Below are positions 43,620-55,129 of a stretch of 64,000 nucleotides of DNA, one piece after another. The position numbers were made by a program, and so were the translations under genes. Positions within the stretch are counted from its first letter, which is position 1. Each line of letters starts with the position of its first letter. The DNA comes from Protonemura montana (taxonomy: Eukaryota > Arthropoda > Insecta > Plecoptera > Nemouridae). A model generated the notes under the pieces. That model worked only from the letters and a program-made list of their open reading frames with translations. It made no database searches and had not been told where the DNA came from. The stretch lies in assembly GCA_947568835.1 (NCBI GenBank), contig OX387607.1, positions 17,696,277 to 17,760,276 of the forward strand. The letters run 5' to 3'.

Positions 43620-45420
43620 CAAATGTTAGCGCGCGTTAAAAGAATACGCAACACAGATACAGAAAGCAAAGCGTCCAGCAACATCAAAAAGATATCAATT
43701 GCGAAAAACAAAGCGAAGGCAGCCTGGGAAATTATAGACAAAACAAAAACGCTAACCAAGGAATAAGACACGAAATTAACTTGCACGTACAGGGACAAAA
43801 CCATCACCAATAGCACCGAAATCGCAAATCACTTCAACAAGTTTTACGTAGAATCAATCGCCAAATTAGCGAAAAAAAACACTAAAACCGATCTAAAACA
43901 ACTCGAAAGCGAAAACGGTAGAAGTATTATCATGCATCCAACGAGTACAAAGGAAATCCTCGAGATAATAGATAAAGTTGCGAAAAATAAATCGGCAGGG
44001 TTTGACGAAATCCCAGGACACATACTAAAAAACCTGGCCACCCCCCCTAAAACTTATGATTGATAAATCTTTTGAAAGTGGTAAATTCCCAGAAAAACTT
44101 AAGAAAGCCATGATTACCCCAATTCACAAGAAAGAGTGTAAAAAACTATAGATAATTACAGACCAATAGCTGTGCTTGCAAAATTCGCAAAAATATTTGA
44201 AATAGCAATAAATACGCGTATAGTAGAGTTTTCTCGAAAAACATAAACTACTGAACACAGTTCAATATGGGTTCAGGAAAGGAAAATCCACAATATCAGC
44301 AATCGCTAGCTGCATCGAACAAATTTTAGAGGCTAAGGAAGAAAGGAAACTGGTGACAGGAATATTCTACGATTTTACAAAAGCTTTCGACCTTATCAAC
44401 CACAAACTGTTATTAAAGAAATGAGAAAATATTGCATAAAAGGAGCTGCAAACTTACTGGTCAAATCGTTTCTAGAGAATAGGAAACAAGTCGTGAAAAT
44501 AGAAAATAGTTCCGGTCAATTATTCTTGTCCAACGAACTCACAACAGACACAGGTACCGCCCAAGGGTCGGTGCTCTCGCCGTTGTTATTTATATACACA
44601 AACGACCTTCCGACCAAGGTGAGCACCGGATCGCTAATACTGTACGCAGACGACAGAACGCACTTACTCACCAAACCAAAGTACACCGACCCGAAACACA
44701 AACTAGAAAACACAGCGGTGAATGAAGTCGCCACTTGGTGTGAAAAAAATGACATCATTCTCAATGCAAATAAAGTGGTAGCAATCGACTTCGGTACGAA
44801 ACACATGCTAGAATGCCCACTCATATACCTACGCAAAAGGGGACAAAAGCAAAAAAAGTATAAAATTTAGCGACGATACCAAATACCTCGGGATAACCAT
44901 TGACATGCACCTAAATTGGACGGCACATATAAATAAAATTAGTTTAAAATTATCGGCAGGATGTTACTTAATTAAAAGAATAATGATGATCTGTGACATT
45001 AAAACAGCGAAATTAGTGTACTATGCCCATTTTAACTCGCACCTTCAATACGAGGTCATCTTATGGGGACAGGCTCCACAAGCGAAAAAGCTATTTATAA
45101 CACAAAAGAGGGCAATTAATATTGGCGGGTGCAAGCCGAAATATTGACGCTATACAGCCTATATATTTTTAGATGTATTTTATTTGCCATTGATAACTCT
45201 AAACTGACATATGAAAACAAACAAGTACACTACAATCTCAGAGGCAAAAATGAACTTAAACCTAAAAAACATGGCTGAATATGTACGAAAAAAGCCCGAC
45301 TTATGCAGGGAAAACCTTCTACAATAGCCAGAGCTAAAAAAAATGGCTGGGGCACAATTTAAAAATAAATTGAAACAATGGCTAATAGAAAAATGCTTTT
45401 ATAGTTTACAAGAATTATTT
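43620..45420 (+). pseudogene. Decayed LINE reverse transcriptase (LINE B-like)
   Basis: Across several frames: KSAGFDEIPGHILKNLA, NYRPIAVLAKFAKIFEIA, QYGFRKGKSTISAIAS, GIFYDFTKAFDLINH, TGTAQGSVLSPLLFIYTNDL, LYADDRTHLL and DTKYLGITIDMHLNW. It is close to the LINE at 57.7-62.1 kb, but with many frameshifts. The hydrophobic/threonine position after YADD is arginine. Confidence 0.85.
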
Positions 45421-45428
45421 AACTCTAA

Positions 45429-46120
45429 GGGCCAGTTGTACAATGTCCTTTTAAACCTCCTATTAGCTATTCACCCATTAAGCTAATAGGAGGTTTTAAA
45501 ACGGTGGGTGTATTACCACGCCAGTTAGACCTCCTATTAAACTAATCGTCGAATAGCGGCAAATCGCGCCGGAGCTATTTTTGTTTTTGAAATTGGTACC
45601 CCTAATCGCATATCTCGTGACGATTCGACGGCGCCTACTTCACATTAATAGCATTCGACTGTCAACAAAGATGGCGAACGCAGGCAAGCGAGTTCGGAAT
45701 TTTAACTTCAATAGCGAAGAATGCGAGAAGTTATTAGCCGTGGCAAAAGATTACGCAAGCATAATAGAATGCAAAAAAACAGACGCCACGACTTGGCGTG
45801 AAAAGGTAAGTTACTTATTTTTGTATTTTTTAGTTATTGAACAATATTTGCCTTTGAGCACTAGGTTAGGCTGCATGGCTAGTTGTTCGGCCGACTCACT
45901 AGACATTCTTGCCAATGATATGCTCATATTTGTTTTACCTACAGTTGCGAGCATGGGACAAAATTGCCGAAAAGGTCAACAGCGGGACGCTGAATAAACG
46001 GACTGCAGTATCGCTAAGGCTGAAGTTCGATACTCTGAAGCGCCGTGCCAGAAAAATGCACAGCGAAGAAATGAAATGAAATGAAAAGAAATGAATGCTT
46101 TCTATCAACAACTTGGACAA
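45429..46120 (+). mobile_element. Probable Harbinger-type end and Myb gene
   Basis: GGGCCAGTTGTACAATGTCC at 45430, preceded by TAA, looks like a PIF/Harbinger terminal repeat with TAA target site. An imperfect hairpin (CCTCCTATTAGCTA / AGCTAATAGGAGG) follows. The Myb-like gene lies inside. No DDE transposase or opposite terminus was found, so the element is incomplete. Confidence 0.5.
45671..46078 (+). CDS. Small two-exon Myb/SANT-like protein
   Basis: Exon 1 runs 45671-45808 (MANAGKRVRNFNFNSEECEK ... TTWREK) and ends at AAG|GTAAGT. Exon 2, from about 45945 to 46078, starts after CTACAG with LRAWDKIAEKVNSG and ends SLRLKFDTLKRRARKMHSEE... followed by a TGA. The 89-residue product has the Myb/SANT-like pattern (F-x-x-E-x-x-x-L ... 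aW-xx-Ia-xx-V-N ... lk-x-x-fd-x-LK-rr-ARK) seen in DNA-binding partners of PIF/Harbinger transposases and in MSANTD proteins. The frame is intact, but expression is unproven. Confidence 0.65.
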
Positions 46121-46329
46121 TTTTACATTTTATATTGTATTTGTATTTTATTGTATTTTATTATGACCTATTCAATATTAATGTATATTAATCAATCTGG
46201 ACGAATAAAACTATTATTATTATTATTATAAGGCACGGGCACGGGCGAATGTTACCTGATGCCAAACAGACCTTTCCGGGCAAACGAACACAATAAAAGA
46301 AAATAAATTAAACCTATTTCTTATTTGTT

Positions 46330-48560
46330 TTTTATAGTGCTTTTTGTTATGTTATTCGAAAAACGATCCATCAAAAATTGGCTTAAATGCGACCACCGAC
46401 TCGACTTGGTGGAGGGCTTCGAGGACGTGGGCCCGTTCGGGAGGAAACAAATGGTCGCCACTGAGGCCATGGTCTTCATGATCCGAGGCGTACTTCCTGG
46501 CATCAGTGTTGTGACTTATCTAGGTAAAATTATCTAGATAATTTTTTGTGTCATCATCTTTATCTTTATCTAGATAATAAATTAGTTATCTTAACGCTAT
46601 GTTTAGATAATAGATTACTTGTTTTGATATTGTAAGTGAACATCTCTGAACTTTGATTGCCCAGACATTACTCAAGTCATCACAGCTCAGACTTCAATCA
46701 AGGTTCAAAAAATATTTAATAATAATGTTCGTATTTCGCGTGACAACAAGAAAAAATCCGCCGCTTCAGAACGGCCACTACTTCTGACCACTTCTGTCAA
46801 GCAACGTTCAATCTTTAGAGTAATGCCTAATGATTTGTAAATTTGGACCTTCTATGTAAGAACATCCACATATTGGAAGTCTGGATGTGGTCCTACAGCA
46901 TTGATATTCAATTCAACGTCAATACTTTCCAATATTCTAAAATCAATTTCAAATAACAAAAAAAAATCATCTATTACCTAAAGAAAATTATCTAGATAGT
47001 TTATTTTATCTATTATCTTTTAGCTAGATGATTTTTTTGACAATTATCTATTATCTTATCTAGATAAAAAAAATATTATCTAGTCACAACAATGCCTGAT
47101 ACACAATGGCGTCTCCTCTGCAACGCTGTTGTTGCTTGTTGACACGATCATCACGCGTCTCTTCGACAGGCCTCAAAGTCTGCGCGTGCGTGTGCGACCA
47201 AGGGCCGGTCAACCGAGCAGCGTGCAGGCTGCTCAACGTGACTCCCGAGAAGCCGTACTTTTGGGTTGGCGATAAAAAGATCATCGCTCTGTTAGACACC
47301 CCCCACCTTTTGAAGAGCACGCGAAACAACCTAAGTAACAAGCCGAAAGACTGCAGCAATTACAACGATTTTGCAATCGGCGACCGCACGGTGTCTTGGC
47401 GCGATATCGTGCGGTTCTATTTCGTCGACACCGAAATAGGGACTACCAGCCTCAGAGCGGCGCCGAATCTCACCATGAAGCACATGTTTCCTGATTCTTT
47501 CGCTAAAATGAGCGTCAAGCTGGCGGGCATGGCAACTACAATCAGAACGGGTCAGCGACTTCACCAACCGCAAACTATTCGTATGGTTTATGAACAACTT
47601 GTTCAATGCCCTGAAAAGCCGGTTCGTTTACAACGCGACCCACCACCAAAGACCACTGCGAGGCGCCTGCTGCGGCCAGCTCTCCCCCGAAGAGAGGGAG
47701 TGGCTGGCAATGTGAACAGACGGGGAGGACGTCGAAGACTCCGACTTCCAGGAACAGTCGGCCCCCCAAAAGCCCTTGGACACGGTAAATCCTCTTCTGC
47801 GCTTTTTGATTCTTGCCAGAGAGTTTTTCAAACTGTGGTCGCTGATCGTGTGAATCCGCCTTTTTCGACGGCTTACAGGTCATCGTCAATGCCATCCTGA
47901 TGTTGCGGGACGACGGGTTCCGAGTTATCGCTGACATCGCGGTGCAATCAAGACTACATCGAGAACTCGTTCGCAGTCATTCGGAACCGCGGTGGATGCA
48001 ACTCGAACCCGACTGCAAGGGTGTTTCAGCTAATTCTCCAGCAGTCCATCATGGTGCACCTCCTTAATCCGCCGAAAACATCCAACTGCGAAGCGGCCGA
48101 AGATGTGTGGCTGACTGCGATAGACAGCGAGGACCCTGTCTTGAGAGTCTTGACCGAAGCCCCCATGTGCCACGAAATGGCCGTGGTTCTGGTCGTGGCG
48201 TCTAAGTCCCCGGTGCCATCAACTTCCCAAGATGCTGACCTTCTTGCGAAGGCGGCGATGGAAACCGATCAAGCAGTGCATGACACCGACCCCTAGACTT
48301 CGAGCAGCCAACGCTTGACGTTTGCTCGCTCACATACGTCGCTGGCTGGCTCGCCCGGCGGGGACTACGCAAGCGCGATTGCGTCGAGTACCAAGAGTAC
48401 CGCTAAGTTCTCGTGAACGAAGGCCAGGATATGTCCGGTGGCCACGAGGGTCTAATATATTATCGGGCCTTCAAGGGCAATCTGAAAGTACGGGTCAACA
48501 TAACCTTCAAATATGTCATGGCGCAAGAAGATGAGACTGACTTCCCGTGTTAACAAATTA
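46330..48560 (+). pseudogene. P-element/THAP9-like transposase pseudogene
   Basis: Collinear blocks in shifting frames: KRSIKNWLKCDHR ... GFEDVGPFGRKQMVA ... EAMVFMIRGVLPG; GLKVCACVCDQGPVNRAA, PEKPYFWVGDKKIIAL, DTPHLLKSTRNNL; NALKSRFVYNATHHQRPLRG; QDYIENSFAVIRNRGGCNSN; LDVCSLTYVAGWLARRGLR; NEGQDMSGGHEGLIYY. These match the order of the P-element transposase family. Frameshifts (for example near 47170 and 47535) and a 590-bp MITE at 46504-47094 make it non-functional. Confidence 0.85.
46504..47094. mobile_element. Second hAT-type MITE, inside the P-element pseudogene
   Basis: Termini CAGTGTTGTGACTTATCTAG and inverse CTAGTCACAACAATG match the MITE at 10503. The flanks CCTGGCAT and CCTGATAC are a degraded 8-bp duplication. 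The ATCTAGATAA-rich interior is shared. Confidence 0.8.
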
Positions 48561-48899
48561 AACAGCACATGTTGGTCTTGGAAAAGGAAAAAAATCGTCA
48601 TAGCAGGCGAGCTAATCACCGAGTAAAGACAACGACTGGGCGAGGAGGAGAAGCTCATCGTAAGACTGGCCGCAAACAGCCTCTAAAATGTGCTCAAAGT
48701 GATACACCTGAAGTGGAATCTAATGTTCAAATGATGATAGTTTTCACTCTCGTGTGAAAAGAAACTTAACTGACTCCATGGAGTGCAAGTACCTCAAGAA
48801 AGTGACCGAGTGAGAGGTGAGCCAGCAAGAGAAGCATTTCAAGCCGTTGCCCAGGGATCCAAAACCAGTTCTAGGAACAGAAACCCGTCAAGATTTTAA

Positions 48900-49215
48900 G
48901 CTGGTGTCTCGGCCGCAGAGCTCCAAAATAACTGAGAGTGGACGGTACAAATATTAGCACCGTCCCCAAGCAGTTACCAAGCAGAAGGATGGAGGGACAA
49001 AAGAGAACGAAATTATCAACTACATAGCGGAAAGACGGCCTCGACAGAATTTCATTGCAGAACCGTTAAATGTTCGTGGCCGTTACAGTTCGTTTGAAAT
49101 TGGTAAAATATCTACAATGTAGAGAAAAATGTATGATCCACTATTCTGGCCAAAAGAGGTGGCAGTCCAACGGTTGTTTTTTTTGCTGGGCGAAAACAGC
49201 AACCGAGACTAAATA
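48900..49215 (+). pseudogene. LINE ORF1 C-terminal relic
   Basis: YIAERRPRQNFIAEPLNVRG, SSFEIGKIYNV, stop, YDPLFWPKEVAVQRLFF aligns with the C-terminal domain of LINE A ORF1 (YLTDRIPAQDFLCEKLNARG ... FWPAGAAVRRFF). A near-duplicate with its downstream flank lies at 55130-55450. Confidence 0.65.
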
Positions 49216-49499
49216 GCATCGAGTGAAAGTTCTGACCAAGAAAAACCCGGAATATCACACAGAGTTCAGAATGGGTAATCAGAGAATTGTCCGTCAAAGT
49301 GCAATATCAAAAAGTGCCACCAAAACATACTAACAGAAGTTGTCTTGATATTGACACAACATTGATATTTTTCGAATTTCTTGGCACTGGCCACTGGCAA
49401 AGCAAATAAGTTCCTCTCAACGACGAGATCTTGCCATCGTGGGAAAGACTTTGGTAGAAGGAGTTGCTAGTGCTGCACCGAATGATGTAAGAAAAACAC

Positions 49500-50310
49500 A
49501 ATATTTTTGGAATATAATTTCCCTATGCACTAACTTCTCCCGCTACTCACCGATCTGAAGTAAAATGGATAGCTGTTTCCATAGTGAGAATTTTAAGTCA
49601 AACAAAAATCCTCTCATAAGAGCCCGTGTTATTCTAAGTGTTTTTATCGGAGGTTTTCTTGGTTTCTAGTCCATTAAATAGAATTCAGTTTCCGGTGGGG
49701 TTTATAGTATTGCTAAGGTAAGCAGTTTGCTGCCAGAGTTTAAATATTCACGGAAATCTCTTTGATTTGAAATTGTGCCTTGCCCAGTTTTGTTGCTAAA
49801 CATGCCTGCCTTTTTTGCAAAAAATGACAGGAATACAAAGATTTTGTCTTCTTCGTTTACAGGAAAAACCTTTCACAAGAAAGTACTATTCGGATTAATT
49901 TTTGATTTCTTTGATTTGCTTTGATTTGATTTGTCCTATCACTCCTCTCGGTAGAGCCACCGGATGAATACAATACGCACTTGTATCTGCTCCCAAGCTG
50001 TAAATAAATAAAATTATGAGCAGGTTAAAATGAGCAAGGCGCAGCAACTTTAAGACAGCTCACTCATTTTGCTGCTGGCCGGTTCATCGGCCCCACAGGC
50101 CATGAAAGACATAACACCATGTGTAGCAACCAGGATGGGCAACTTAACGCAGATGGTAGCGGGGCCCGGAAAGACGTTGGGAGTTGGAAGATTGTAAGAA
50201 CTAACACAAAATGAGTGTTAATTTTATAAGCTATTGGAGTACTTTTAATACACTACCCTTTCAACAACTGGCTTGGACTTTATTGAAAGGCAGAGTCAAG
50301 ACAAAGGCCG
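49500..50310. other. Stretch without a recognisable gene
   Basis: No homology, RNA gene or clear repeat seen. A small TTTGATTTGCTTTGATTTGA repeat is at 49906-49933. Confidence 0.5.
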
Positions 50311-50324
50311 CAACCCCGTCGTGT

Positions 50325-50500
50325 CCGGGCGTGCAAGCGCAAGATCTTAGTTACAAGCGGACATAGTTTCGTGCTATGAACTTGTTGTCACGTGATCTGG
50401 CAAATAAAAAATATTTGTCAGCAGTGGGATTCGAACCCACGCCCTCGTAGAGGATCAGAATGCACATAAGCCTAATCACATAAGCCACATAAGAAATCTC
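50325..50500 (-). repeat. tRNA-Leu 3' half with intron, truncated
   Basis: Bases 50417-50500 match the 3' half of the tRNA-Leu at 43341, including the variable arm and an intron-like stretch (CACATAAGCCTAATCACATAAG). The 5' half (D arm, anticodon stem) is missing. A diverged downstream flank (CGTGCAAGCGCAAGATCTTAG) precedes it on the plus strand. Confidence 0.75.
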
Positions 50501-50504
50501 GGCA

Positions 50505-51115
50505 TCAAGACTTGGGCTGCGATGACGAAAAGGGCGAAATGAAGGCTAGAGTTGGTCGGTTAGGACAACTCTCGGCAAATATACAATGGGCAACGCCCCT
50601 CCTCGCCATTGTGGGGGCGAGGACTACATTCGGCTCCAGCGGACCAACAAGACTTCCGAACGATTCGTGGTCGGCCCGACCGTTCAAGAATCTGTTAACT
50701 TATGCGTAGCGAATCGTGCGTTTGGCCACAACGCGGACAAATGCATCCACGACATGAATGTGATAGGGATGGCTGACCACAATGCTGAAACGCGACATTC
50801 AGGACTTTCAGCACAACAATGAACACTCAACAAAACAATCAACTCAGAGCGGAGCTAAATCCTTAAACCATTGGAATAAATCAATTGGACAAAGAAGCGT
50901 TCACCACGAGCACGATTCGCCTCCATGCAATTTTCTGCAATCAATAAGTGCTGATGTAGCGGCAACGGGAAGCAAGACGACAGCACCAAGCACCAATCAT
51001 GCAGGAAGCAAGCCCGAGGCAAGGGTGGGACTTGATGTAGCAATTATTTTGCTTTTCTCTGCCAGAAAAGCAAAACGTTTAGTTCTTGCCAAGCAAACTG
51101 CGACAATTATCTGAA
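50505..51115 (+). pseudogene. Possible retroelement ORF1 relic with CCHC-like motif
   Basis: A frame at 50586-50820 contains CVANRAFGHNADKC, reminiscent of a CCHC zinc knuckle (one cysteine lost). Adjacent frames are open but shifted. Family assignment is uncertain. Confidence 0.3.
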
Positions 51116-51529
51116 GCTCAGCGACAATTGCAGCTCTGCGGCCGTGTTCCAATGAACTGCCAATGCGCGTCTTAATTGGTATTCTCGAACCAAAGTGTTA
51201 ATTCTGTTTGATTTCATAGACGCTGCGCGCGCTATGACACGGCGCATGCGCTTGTCGACGGTAGTTTACAGCCACTTTCCAGCTGTCTAGTAAACTCTCA
51301 CCTCTAAAGTGTGTTGTTCGTTCGTTCGGCTTTTCGGGTTAGATTTTTGTTCAGTTTTGTTCCTCGTGTTTTCGTGTTGTGTCGTGTGTATTATTGTCTG
51401 GTCGTGATGTTTGTATCGTTGTGTTTCTTGTTTGTGGTTTGGTTTAGTTTTTTAGACTTGTTGTACTTGGGGTTAGCTTGGTTCGGTTTGGGTTTCGGTT
51501 TCGGTGTTGGTTTTGGTGTAGTGTATAAA

Positions 51530-52946
51530 TATGGAACAGAAAGCTGGCCCGCAGAAGCGTGGGTCAAGGTTCAAGCCCTGCCAACTCAGGCCGCTTTTCA
51601 ACGCCGTCAAGGCACGACCAAATTTGCTTTTGCGAATTTTTCGTACACGTTCACGCAGTTGGAAAGCCAGAGACTGTGGGAGGAAGTGGCCAATGAAGTG
51701 AACGCTGATGGGTCGGGGCCACCAAAGACGGGGATAAAGTGGGCGAAGGTAAGATAAGTACCAAAAGTATTTTAACTTTTGTTCTAAACAATGAATGTAG
51801 TCTGTTGTAGTGATTCAGAGATGGAAATTTGCTTTTGCAAATTAGTGGAGAATTCCCTATGTACTTATGTTCAATATAACTACCTATGTATGTTGGACAC
51901 TTGGTGAAATACAATAAATAGATACCACTTGAATGACCCAAAATACCATGTATTAATTGTGCTTTTCTGCAATTAGGTGTGGTCCGACTAGAAATGAGCA
52001 ATCAAGGCGCGCCAGGCGGCCATCCTGAGGGGCTTGCGGGCAACCGGCGGTGGTCCACCTGACAGCATTGAGCCGCTCTCCCCACTAGAGGAAGAAATAA
52101 CCACATACATGGGGCGGACAACCATCTCCGGAGATATATTGATTTCAGTGCCCGAGATCAGAAGAGTGGTAAATTACCTCTAGCCTTATTTAGTTTCCAT
52201 CACTTGATGCCCATCTTCGTTTGTAGTACAAATCCCGAATAGTAGGTACCTTGCGGATATTTAATTTTATAACTGCATCACTAAGAAATACAATATATCC
52301 ATGTTATGAATAAATGCCATGCTGCATAACAAATAGTCGTTACTAGGTATAATTGCGTCACGAATTTGACATCAGACAAGAAGCATTAAAATCATACTTA
52401 GGTACTTGATACCTTGAAGTAATGTAAATAAGTTAGTTCTGTGTGTGTCAAGTACTACACAAACACACTTTCAGTTAAAGCCTTTTTTTCGGTTTTAAAT
52501 AATGCAGTTGGTTCATGTTTAGGAATGCTCTGCACCAGTGGCGGAGCCACCCTGTGCTTCCAAACCACCAACCAGTTGGCGTCATCTGGCAATGGGGACA
52601 ACCAGTTGGCCTCTACCAGCAACGGGGACAGTAACAGCACCTCCTCAGCAACGACTAGGTATGTTTGTGTCTGTCAGGCAACAGATTATAATTTGTCTTA
52701 TCTACCAGTAGGTGTAGAATTTTTTCAGAGCAAGCTTTGCGTCCGAAAAGGAAGGCCTCGCCCCCGTCTGCGGAAGATTTACCACCTGGCAAGAGGGCGG
52801 CTCAGGACCTCCTGAACTTTCAGGCAGAACTTCTGGCCATTCGTCACCAGGAGCTAAGCGTAAAGAAGCGGAGGCTAGAACTGGAGGAGAGGAAAGTGCT
52901 TGCCCTCGAATCAATTGCACACTCATTAACACAAGGGCACCGCTGA
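51530..52946 (+). pseudogene. Myb/SANT-like (NAIF1-type) gene with stops
   Basis: Exon-like blocks: FSYTFTQLESQRLWEEVANE ... GPPKTGIKWAK with donor GTAAGA (about 51600-51752); after CAATTAG, VWSD then two stops, then IKARQAAILRGLRATGGGPP and LSPLEEEITTYMG (51976-52170); a Ser/Thr-rich block (about 52535-52657); and a basic coiled-coil C-terminus (LRPKRKASPPSAEDLPPGKR, LLAIRHQELSVKKRRLELEE) ending at 52946. The order Myb, TGGGP, coiled coil is that of NAIF1-like, Harbinger-associated proteins. Stops at about 51988 and 51994 argue for a pseudogene, unless a different acceptor is used. Confidence 0.6.
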
Positions 52947-52949
52947 ACA

Positions 52950-53600
52950 ACGCTGTACATAGACGCGTTGATAGATGAGCGTAATTTAGCAATATTACTC
53001 TTTATTATTAACAGGGACTGGAATCGGAATACGAATCGGAATCAATTGATATTTTTTTGGAATCAGATCGGAATTTGTATTTTCTGCTCAATGGAATTGG
53101 AATCTTTTATTTTACCGAAAAAATTCTATTCAAAATTGAAACTTTGTACATGTGGTCATGTTGCAATTTCGTCTCCTCTTTGAGCGCCTGACCGGAGACC
53201 ACGAGCTGCCAGCCACCCAACGCGGCGATCAAAGTCGCCACGAGCTCAGGATTCGCTAGGCTACTCGACAATACTCTGAGAACCTCCTAAACCTCCGTAG
53301 CTTCTATACTTTATAATATATAACAATGAATATGATGGCATCCTTTTGTTGCTTATTGTTGTGGTCTTAAGTAAAAGGAAGTTCAAGATCCCGCCCGATT
53401 CTGATTCCCGGTGTGAATGTCAAAAATATAACAAGCAGAAACCTGAAACGGTAACTGTTTTGATTTCATTTCTCGTGAGAAGAAACAGAAGCCTATCGCA
53501 TTTGTTTTGTAGGTATGAATTTATTTCCACTCTGCGTGGAAACGTTTTTCTTTTTCAATAGCAAGTGAATTACTGAATAACCACTTGGCCTAAAGCTAGG
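52950..53600. other. Stretch without a recognisable gene
   Basis: Contains a GGAATCGGAATACGAATCGGAA-type simple repeat at 53028-53110. Open frames here show no homology. Confidence 0.5.
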
Positions 53601-53604
53601 GGAT

Positions 53605-54100
53605 ATGTACCGGTCCCGGTGTTTGGAAAACGTGCTTTTTTATTTTCCAGATGATTTCCTCAACGCAGTGTCCCACGCCACGGACAACCTCCAGGTAAAG
53701 TTTGCAGACAACGACGACGCAAACGACCCCCTGGATGAGGTGGGCGACGTCGTTGACAACGAGGTCGAAGTGGACAACGTCCTGGAAGTAATCAACGCCG
53801 TGGTTGCTGAGGGTAAATCTCCTGTGAAAAATTATTTGTTCGGCCTTTTGTGGCGACCAGTTGTGAATGACATAAATAATGTTTTATCTCGCCGATACCC
53901 AAGCTTGTATAGTCAATGTAACAGTAGAAATGTCGTTCCTGCCATTACTTTTAGCCGCCGCTGCGCAGGACGCTGCGCAGGACGCCGAGGACTACCGTAA
54001 CCAGCCTCCTCAGGCTGAATATCAAGAAGGGGTGGACGACCCGGTTTTGTACCAGCTTCCTATTGACACTGAAATGGCCACATTCGGAAAAAGTGATTAA
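53605..54100 (+). other. Acidic exon-like open frame, unknown
   Basis: After a TTTTCCAG acceptor at about 53651, the frame encodes DDFLNAVSHATDNLQVKFAD, then an Asp/Val-rich stretch (DEVGDVVDNEVEVDNVLEVI). A separate frame from 53879 ends LYQLPIDTEMATFGKSD. Codon content looks genuine, but I recognise no family and cannot link the pieces. Confidence 0.3.
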
Positions 54101-54469
54101 TATTATTTTGATACCTAAGCTCACCACTTTCCTGGTCCTCTTTTTAAATATTCATACAACATCAGACCAAAGGGAATCGGTACCCGAATACACAAATTTC
54201 GTTATTTTACTGCTTTCAGTGATAGTACTACATCATAGCCGCGAACGAGGCTGATGCTGCGATTAAAGCGTATTTAAACCAACCGCAGCATGTAGAAAGT
54301 AAGGCACAAGATCCCAAGCTGAGTTAAGTGATTATGTAGGGAGGAGAGGTGGAGAATGGGATTGAGTTAGGAGACTGCCGCGCTTTTTGGTGGACTTGCC
54401 TCAGATTGTTGTGAAAAATCGCAGAAAAACATGGAAAAACATGTGTGATTAACACGGCACCTCCTGATT

Positions 54470-54545
54470 GCAATTAGCAGATGCTCTAGCCGCGCGGCTA
54501 CCGTGCTCGGTAGTCATTAAATCCCAAGCGTTTGCTGTTGTTAAG
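54470..54545 (-). repeat. Possible tRNA-like SINE head
   Basis: The minus strand GAGCACGGTAGCCGCGCGGCTAGAGCATC resembles a tRNA D-arm/A-box, but no B box could be placed. The surrounding 54260-54780 has no gene. Confidence 0.3.
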
Positions 54546-54804
54546 CTGCTAGAGCCTCGGCCATCATGATATACAGAAATATACAACAATCAATGTCAGA
54601 GGCAACTCTCACAACTTCATGGATCCACCACGTACAGCATACGTACGCGACCCCTGGAGTTCAATTTCACGATCAGCCAGACATTCTTGAGCAAAAATTA
54701 ATATTACTCGATGTGCACAAATAATTACTAAAAAGTATATCATAAAGTCGCAATGTTTATACTAAATGCATGATTCGCTTCTTTTTATATTTCTACACTT
54801 AAAC

Positions 54805-54930
54805 GCCACCGTTTGATGACTTGGAAGGCGTTCCCGGAATACTGCACTGCCAGGTGTGTTTCGGCCGCCTCCGCAGGGTTGTGTTCGTACCGTGCGGACA
54901 CCACTGCTTATGTCAACGAAATCTGCACCA
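54805..54930 (+). pseudogene. RING-finger fragment
   Basis: PPFDDLEGVPGILHCQVCFG followed by RRVVFVPCGHHCLC gives the C-x2-C ... C-x-H-x3-C spacing of a RING-HC domain (IAP-like C-termini). The second cysteine pair is not found and the frame soon closes. Confidence 0.4.
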
Positions 54931-55129
54931 GTGCAATCCAGATGAAGGTGGTCACGTTTGAGTGACAGAAAGCTCCACATAGGTAACCACTGTTGCAATG
55001 TTAAATTAATATTAACATAAGATTGGCAGTAGAGAAAAGCTCTGGCGCATGTGTTCTGGCCCATTTCGATCAGATCAAAATTGAATTGTTTGTAAGGAAT
55101 TTTATAAAAATCAATTTCAAAGAAGAAAC

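Noticed and set aside
54470..54545. Functional tRNA gene
   Set aside because: A D-arm-like segment only; no T arm or acceptor pairing was found.
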